From contig JBKJTS010000180.1 of assembly GCA_046590885.1 (NCBI GenBank), positions 1 to 15,759 of the forward strand: 15,759 nucleotides of DNA. Direction: 5' to 3'. A program made the translations under genes and the position numbers. The stretch is from Ga0077554 sp046590885 (GTDB taxonomy: Bacteria > Pseudomonadota > Gammaproteobacteria > Ga0077554 > Ga007554). A model generated the notes under the pieces. It saw only the letters and a list, made by a program, of their open reading frames with translations. It was not told where the DNA came from and did no database searches. This document shows, in pieces, positions 12,643 to 15,759 of this stretch (position 1 is its first letter; each line of letters opens with the position of its first letter).

Positions 12643-14178
12643 TTAATCCACCGCGATGATGGAAGTGTAGGCCAGTTCTGCGGCGGTGAGCGGTTCGTGG
12701 CTGGCGAGCTGGTGTTCCAGTACGGCAAGATCCGCTTCAGAGGCGTCGCGGCCGGTCTGCGCGCGCTGGGCAATGCGCGTGCGCAGCACGGCGGCGGGGG
12801 CCTGGAAGTCGAGAATTATAAACGCTGCGCCCAGGCTGGCGGCGAGGGCGTGGAACAGGGCGCGTTGTGCACGTTTTAAAAAGACGGCGTCGATGATTGC
12901 CGGGTAGCCTGACTGGATGACGGTGCGCGCCAACCCGGCAAGGTGCTCATACGTGTGCTGGCTGGCCGTGGCGGTGTACAGACCAGTGCCGATGCCAGAG
13001 ACCGAGCGCGCACCCGCAGTGAGACCCGCGAGGCGTTTGCGTTCTACATCGGAACGTAACCGGATAGCACCGAGTGACTCAAGCAGTGCCTGGGTGTGGG
13101 TGGTTTTGCCGGAGCCGGACAGGCCGTGGGTAACGATGAGCGCTGCGCTGTCAGGCTGTGTGTAGCGTTCGGCCAGATTGGCGTAGCTGCGGTATTGCTG
13201 ATAAATGGCGGGTTTTGCATTTTCATCGAGCCCAGGTTGCCTGAGGCGTATGCACGCCACCTTGGCGCGCACCAGCGCACGATACACCCGATAATAACGC
13301 AACACGCGCAGCCCGGCATAATCGCCGCTGGACTGTAAATAGGCGTTTAGAAAACGCCACGCCAGGGGGCTGCAAGCATGGCTGTCGAGATCCATCATCA
13401 AAAAGGCCGCTTCGCTTATTACGTCGATCCAGCGCAGATTTTCGTTGAATTCCAGGCAATCAAAGAGGGTGATTTTGTTATCCAGTAACGCCATGTTTCC
13501 CAGATGCATGTCGCCGTGGCATTCGCGGATAAATCCGTTGTCTTTGCGCTGTTGCAGCGTTGTTTCATGCCGCTGGTATTCGGCAGTGCTCCATGCGCGC
13601 AGGCGTTCCAGTTGTGTAATGTCGGTGGGTGCCGTGAGGTGTGGACGTATCTGTGCGAAATTTTCTGCGACGGGTTGGTGTACCTGCGCGGGATGGCCGT
13701 AGGGGGTCTCTGGCGTGGCAATGGCACTCTGGCGGTGAAATGTGGCAATCACTTCCGCAAGCTGGTCAATGTGTGCGGGTTGCAATTCACCGCGTGCTAA
13801 CACGCGGTCGAGTTGCGCTTCTTGCGGAAATTGCGCCATCTTCACCGCATACTCAATCGGTGCGCCTGGGCCATTCAGAACCGGTGCATCCGCGCTGCCA
13901 GTGAGGGTGATCATGTCGAGATAAATCTGTGGCGCAAGGCGCCGATTCAGCCGCAACTCTTCCGCGCAATAGTGACGGCGTTTTTCCAGCGTGGAAAAAT
14001 CGAGGAAGCCCAGGTTTAAGGGCTTCTTGATTTTATAGGCGTAGTGCCCGGTGAGCAGCACCCAGGAGATGTGTGTCTCAATGACCTCAAAGCCTTGTAC
14101 AGGGTGAGGGTACAGTGCCGCGTTTTGCAGGGAACCGATCAGAGTAGTATCCAGGCTGTCATACGGTGGCGCATTCAT
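12643..14178 (-). CDS. Fused APH-like kinase and P-loop (AAA_33/zeta-toxin-like) ATP-binding protein
   Basis: 511 residues with two domains. The N-terminal half is aminoglycoside-phosphotransferase-like: a nucleotide-site lysine region (HYAYKIKKPLNLGFLDFS), the Brenner motif HGDMHLGN (221-228) with catalytic Asp, and the metal Asp in LFDCLEFNE (about 240). The C-terminal half is a P-loop kinase: Walker A GLSGSGKTT (352-360), SDVERKRL (377-384), then a small lid region. Standalone fusions of this layout are widespread in proteobacteria; the substrate is unknown, and drug resistance should not be assumed. ATG 14178 is chosen because GGAGG lies 11 bases upstream and because the candidate promoter would start RNA near 14212, after which only this and ATG 14208 remain. 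Confidence 0.9.
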   Translation of the reverse strand: MNAPPYDSLDTTLIGSLQNAALYPHPVQGFEVIETHISWVLLTGHYAYKIKKPLNLGFLDFSTLEKRRHYCAEELRLNRRLAPQIYLDMITLTGSADAPVLNGPGAPIEYAVKMAQFPQEAQLDRVLARGELQPAHIDQLAEVIATFHRQSAIATPETPYGHPAQVHQPVAENFAQIRPHLTAPTDITQLERLRAWSTAEYQRHETTLQQRKDNGFIRECHGDMHLGNMALLDNKITLFDCLEFNENLRWIDVISEAAFLMMDLDSHACSPLAWRFLNAYLQSSGDYAGLRVLRYYRVYRALVRAKVACIRLRQPGLDENAKPAIYQQYRSYANLAERYTQPDSAALIVTHGLSGSGKTTHTQALLESLGAIRLRSDVERKRLAGLTAGARSVSGIGTGLYTATASQHTYEHLAGLARTVIQSGYPAIIDAVFLKRAQRALFHALAASLGAAFIILDFQAPAAVLRTRIAQRAQTGRDASEADLAVLEHQLASHEPLTAAELAYTSIIAVD

Positions 14179-14218
14179 TGGTGGTCTTGCCTCCAGGCTC
14201 AGCTTCATGCCATATGCC

Positions 14219-14247
14219 ACAATAATCAATTATTTCGTTTATGTCAC
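14219..14247 (-). promoter_or_regulatory. Candidate promoter of the APH/ATPase fusion gene
   Basis: On the minus strand GTGACA (14247-14242, 5/6 to consensus), 17 bases, then TATTGT (14224-14219, 4/6). Transcription would begin near 14212, giving a leader of about 34 bases with GGAGG before ATG 14178. Confidence 0.5.
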
Positions 14248-14283
14248 TCTTATGATTTGACATGCGCTGCGCGGCCAGTGGTA

Positions 14284-14399
14284 CGTTTCAGTAAAGCACG
14301 GACGCTTTCTGTCATTTCGACCGAAGGGAGAAATCTATACAGGCTCAACGTAGGCAAGATTTCTCCCTTCAGTCGAAATGACAACCTTTTACTGAAACG
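14284..14399. mobile_element. 116-bp inverted-repeat element (MITE- or BIME-like)
   Basis: Outer arms CGTTTCAGTAAA (14284-14295) and TTTACTGAAACG (14388-14399) are exact reverse complements. Inner arms 14311-14336 and 14357-14382 pair over 26 bases with one mismatch; they carry GTCATTTCGACC and GGGAGAAATCT, a motif I recall as a widespread intergenic repeat in bacteria. The two arms have unequal gaps (15 versus 5 bases). Outside, TGGTA and TACCA extend the pairing across a 3-base bulge. It has no coding capacity. It lies between the promoter of the kinase gene and a transposase remnant. No clear target duplication was found. Confidence 0.65.
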
Positions 14400-14433
14400 C
14401 ATTACCAGGCACCCTGCCCATCGCGCCGCATAA

Positions 14434-14449
14434 CCTATCGAAAGATAGG
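14434..14449. repeat. Small hairpin CCTATC-GAAA-GATAGG
   Basis: A perfect 6-bp stem closed by a GAAA tetraloop, 34 bases after the inverted-repeat element and 49 bases beyond the stop of the transposase remnant. No T run follows in either direction. Confidence 0.35.
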
Positions 14450-14497
14450 CCAGTAAATTCCAATCCAAAAATGAGCCTGAACGCAGGTGAGGCTGTG

Positions 14498-14945
14498 TTA
14501 GGCGGCGTGCCGTTCATGGATGTGTTGAAAGAGTTTCTGTTTAGCTCGCTGTAGCTGTGCGGCCGAGTCATTATCGCTCATGCGGGTGGCTATTGCATCC
14601 AGATGAGCGAAGGTGATGCCGGACTTGAGATACTGCTGCGCCTGGGGCAGCGATTTGAGCTTATCGTACGGTGTCATCATGTGTTGGTAGCGGTAACGTT
14701 TCTTCTGTTTGCCTTTGGCGTCGGCAATGGTTTCCGGGAAGAAGCAAGGGCGGTGGAAGTTAAGGTACGGGATCAGGTGTTCGCGGTTGAAGGCGTTGAT
14801 GCGGGCCGCAAAGCGTTGGGGGAGAGCGCAGCGAGGGGGCGTGGGCATGGCCAAAGTGTTTGCGCACCGTGGCGGCGTTTTTGCCTTCCACCAGGGCATT
14901 GTCGTTGGTTCTGCGGGAGCGCGACTTGGTGAACTCGATAAGGGG
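14498..14945 (-). pseudogene. Integrase-core (rve/DDE) transposase remnant, C-terminal part with a frameshift
   Basis: From about 14942 downward one frame reads LIEFTKSRSRRTNDNALVEG then KNAATVRKHFGH, including the third catalytic acidic residue (Glu in ALVEGKN). Between about 14850 and 14818 about 20 extra bases shift the frame. Homology continues in the next frame as PQRFAARINAFNREHLIPYL, NFHRPCFFPET, KQKKRYRYQHMMTPYDKLKS and ends at 14498. The DNA-binding domain and the first two catalytic aspartates are missing, so it is inactive. The wording resembles IS481/IS3-like integrase-core transposases. It shares the minus strand with the toxin-antitoxin genes upstream. Confidence 0.75.
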
Positions 14946-15085
14946 TTGTACGCCGGAACCGCCGAAAATTCCGTCGCGCGGGATTGAGGTAGAAAAAGCA
15001 GTCGTGTCACCCGCCGCTATATGGAAACGGCCGTGGACGCAATAGAACAGCGAACCGGCTTAAGGTCACTTCCAGCCTGCGGGCA
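14946..15085. other. Spacer between the transposase remnant and the toxin gene
   Basis: About 140 bases without a recognisable gene. Similarity of the transposase remnant stops near 14942, and nothing in this stretch looks like the missing catalytic part. I see no terminator after the toxin stop. Confidence 0.4.
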
Positions 15086-15514
15086 TCAGAATGCCTTCCA
15101 TGTCCAAGGGTTGATGACCGCCAAGCCAGCAGCGACAAAAGGCGACGTGTCGCGCGTGGCTACCGCGAAACCATGCGTCTCAGCGATAGCTGCGATATAG
15201 CCATCTGCAGGTGCAATGGCCTGTCCAGCGGTGCGAGCACGGGCGCGCAGCCTTGCATAGGCTAGCGACGCAGGGTCATCGAATGACAGGATGCGACCCG
15301 CGAACAACGGCAAGACGCGCTGCTCAAGACTGGAATGAAGCGTATCCCGGCGTTTACCCTCAGGCAGCACAGCGATACCGAAACGCAGTTCAGCAAGACT
15401 GATTGTCGAGAGATACAGCGTTTCGATGATCTGCGCGTCGATCCAGGCAAGCACGTTCATATCTCCAGACGCTTTTAAGGGCTCAGAAACGACGTTGCTA
15501 TCGAGCAGGATCAC
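15086..15514 (-). CDS. PIN-domain toxin ribonuclease, FitB/VapC type
   Basis: 142 residues starting at GTG 15514. The PIN acidic residues are all present: Asp5 in LLDSNVVSE, Glu42 in LAELRFGI, Asp104 in APADGYIAAIA and Asp122 in ATRDTSPF. PIN toxins use these to bind Mg2+ or Mn2+ and cut RNA when the antitoxin is lost. The wording VSEPLK and INPW is typical of the FitB branch. The start overlaps the antitoxin stop (GTGA), the usual coupling that makes antitoxin before toxin. The gene appears intact. Confidence 0.9.
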   Translation of the reverse strand: MILLDSNVVSEPLKASGDMNVLAWIDAQIIETLYLSTISLAELRFGIAVLPEGKRRDTLHSSLEQRVLPLFAGRILSFDDPASLAYARLRARARTAGQAIAPADGYIAAIAETHGFAVATRDTSPFVAAGLAVINPWTWKAF

Positions 15515-15750
15515 TCAAAGTTTACCGGTTCGGCGGGTGTCCTATCGCGTTCGATCTCAAGATCGACGCCACCCACTTCCCGGCCAATTTCGGCCAGCAG
15601 GGAACCGAGCTTGATCCGGCCCTCGGGTCGCACGGCATTTTCGAGGATCGCCCGGATTTCGGCCTCAGTGCTGAGGCCGTGCATTGCGGCACGCACGCGC
15701 AGGGCGCGGTGCGTTTCATCGGGTAAATTGCGGACAGTGACGGATGCCAT
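15511..15750 (-). CDS. Ribbon-helix-helix antitoxin, FitA/VapB type
   Basis: 79 residues from ATG 15750 (a GTG at 15759 at the window edge would add three). MASVTVRNLPDETHRALRVR is the Arc-like ribbon and first helix of FitA-type antitoxins. STEAEIRAILENAV is the second helix, and the C-terminal tail (IKLGSLLAEIG, DLEIERDRTPAEPVNFE) would wrap the toxin. It neutralises the PIN toxin and normally represses its own promoter, which lies outside the window. The ribosome binding site is only partly visible. Confidence 0.88.
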   Translation of the reverse strand: MASVTVRNLPDETHRALRVRAAMHGLSTEAEIRAILENAVRPEGRIKLGSLLAEIGREVGGVDLEIERDRTPAEPVNFE

Positions 15751-15759
15751 TGCTTTCAC

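Noticed and set aside
14250..14468. 72-codon minus-strand frame across the inverted-repeat element
   Set aside because: Its middle (RFLPSVEMT) is simply the translation of the GTCATTTCGACC-type repeat, a frequent source of false ORFs.

Overview
This is a bacterial, probably proteobacterial, stretch (most likely beta- or gammaproteobacterial, judged only from the gene families and the moderately high G+C of most genes). It is a central-carbon and storage-polymer region embedded in gene remnants, small repeats and transposase debris. No complete insertion sequence, CRISPR array, tRNA or rRNA was seen. I could not place the species.

Layout, left to right. Bases 2-292 are the C-terminal end of glucose-6-phosphate dehydrogenase (zwf). 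Its stop overlaps the start of an open frame whose last ~95 codons are the C-terminus of transketolase. A gene graveyard follows (about 650-1352). It holds two small palindromes, the N-terminus of a class I flavin disulfide reductase split by a 96-bp MITE-like insertion exactly in its CxxxxC redox motif, and the frameshifted C-terminus of an MtfA-type peptidase. Intact genes resume with the cbpA-cbpM co-chaperone pair (1411-2667) and a small unknown protein (2794-3105). Then come phosphoglucomutase (pgm) and glycogen phosphorylase (glgP), coupled by an ATGA overlap. A 45-codon hydrophobic ORF and the N-terminal third of a P-type ATPase continue the chain, each joined by another ATGA overlap. 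The ATPase is cut off and fused to a TVP38/DedA-like membrane protein gene that itself carries an in-frame stop. A lower-G+C D-2-hydroxyacid (D-lactate-type) dehydrogenase follows at 8900-9919.

The right third is mostly on the minus strand. PEP synthase (ppsA, 12339-9934) has a candidate promoter whose -35 overlaps a perfect 13-bp palindrome. That palindrome abuts the first ~20 codons of an IS30-like transposase remnant. Next are a G/C-rich terminator-like hairpin, a fused APH-like kinase/P-loop ATPase gene (14178-12643), a 116-bp inverted-repeat element, a frameshifted transposase remnant and a FitAB/VapBC-type toxin-antitoxin pair at the edge.

Functionally, GlgP releases glucose-1-phosphate from glycogen, Pgm converts it to glucose-6-phosphate, and Zwf or glycolysis consumes it. 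The D-lactate-type dehydrogenase could re-oxidise NADH when respiration is limited, and PpsA returns pyruvate to PEP for gluconeogenesis. The intact genes therefore form a coherent reserve-carbohydrate and fermentative/gluconeogenic switch set. I did not see a clearly new defence or mobile system. The most unusual structures are the two small inverted-repeat elements, the ppsA palindrome/IS30 junction and the chain of coupled and fused ORFs around 7414-8868.
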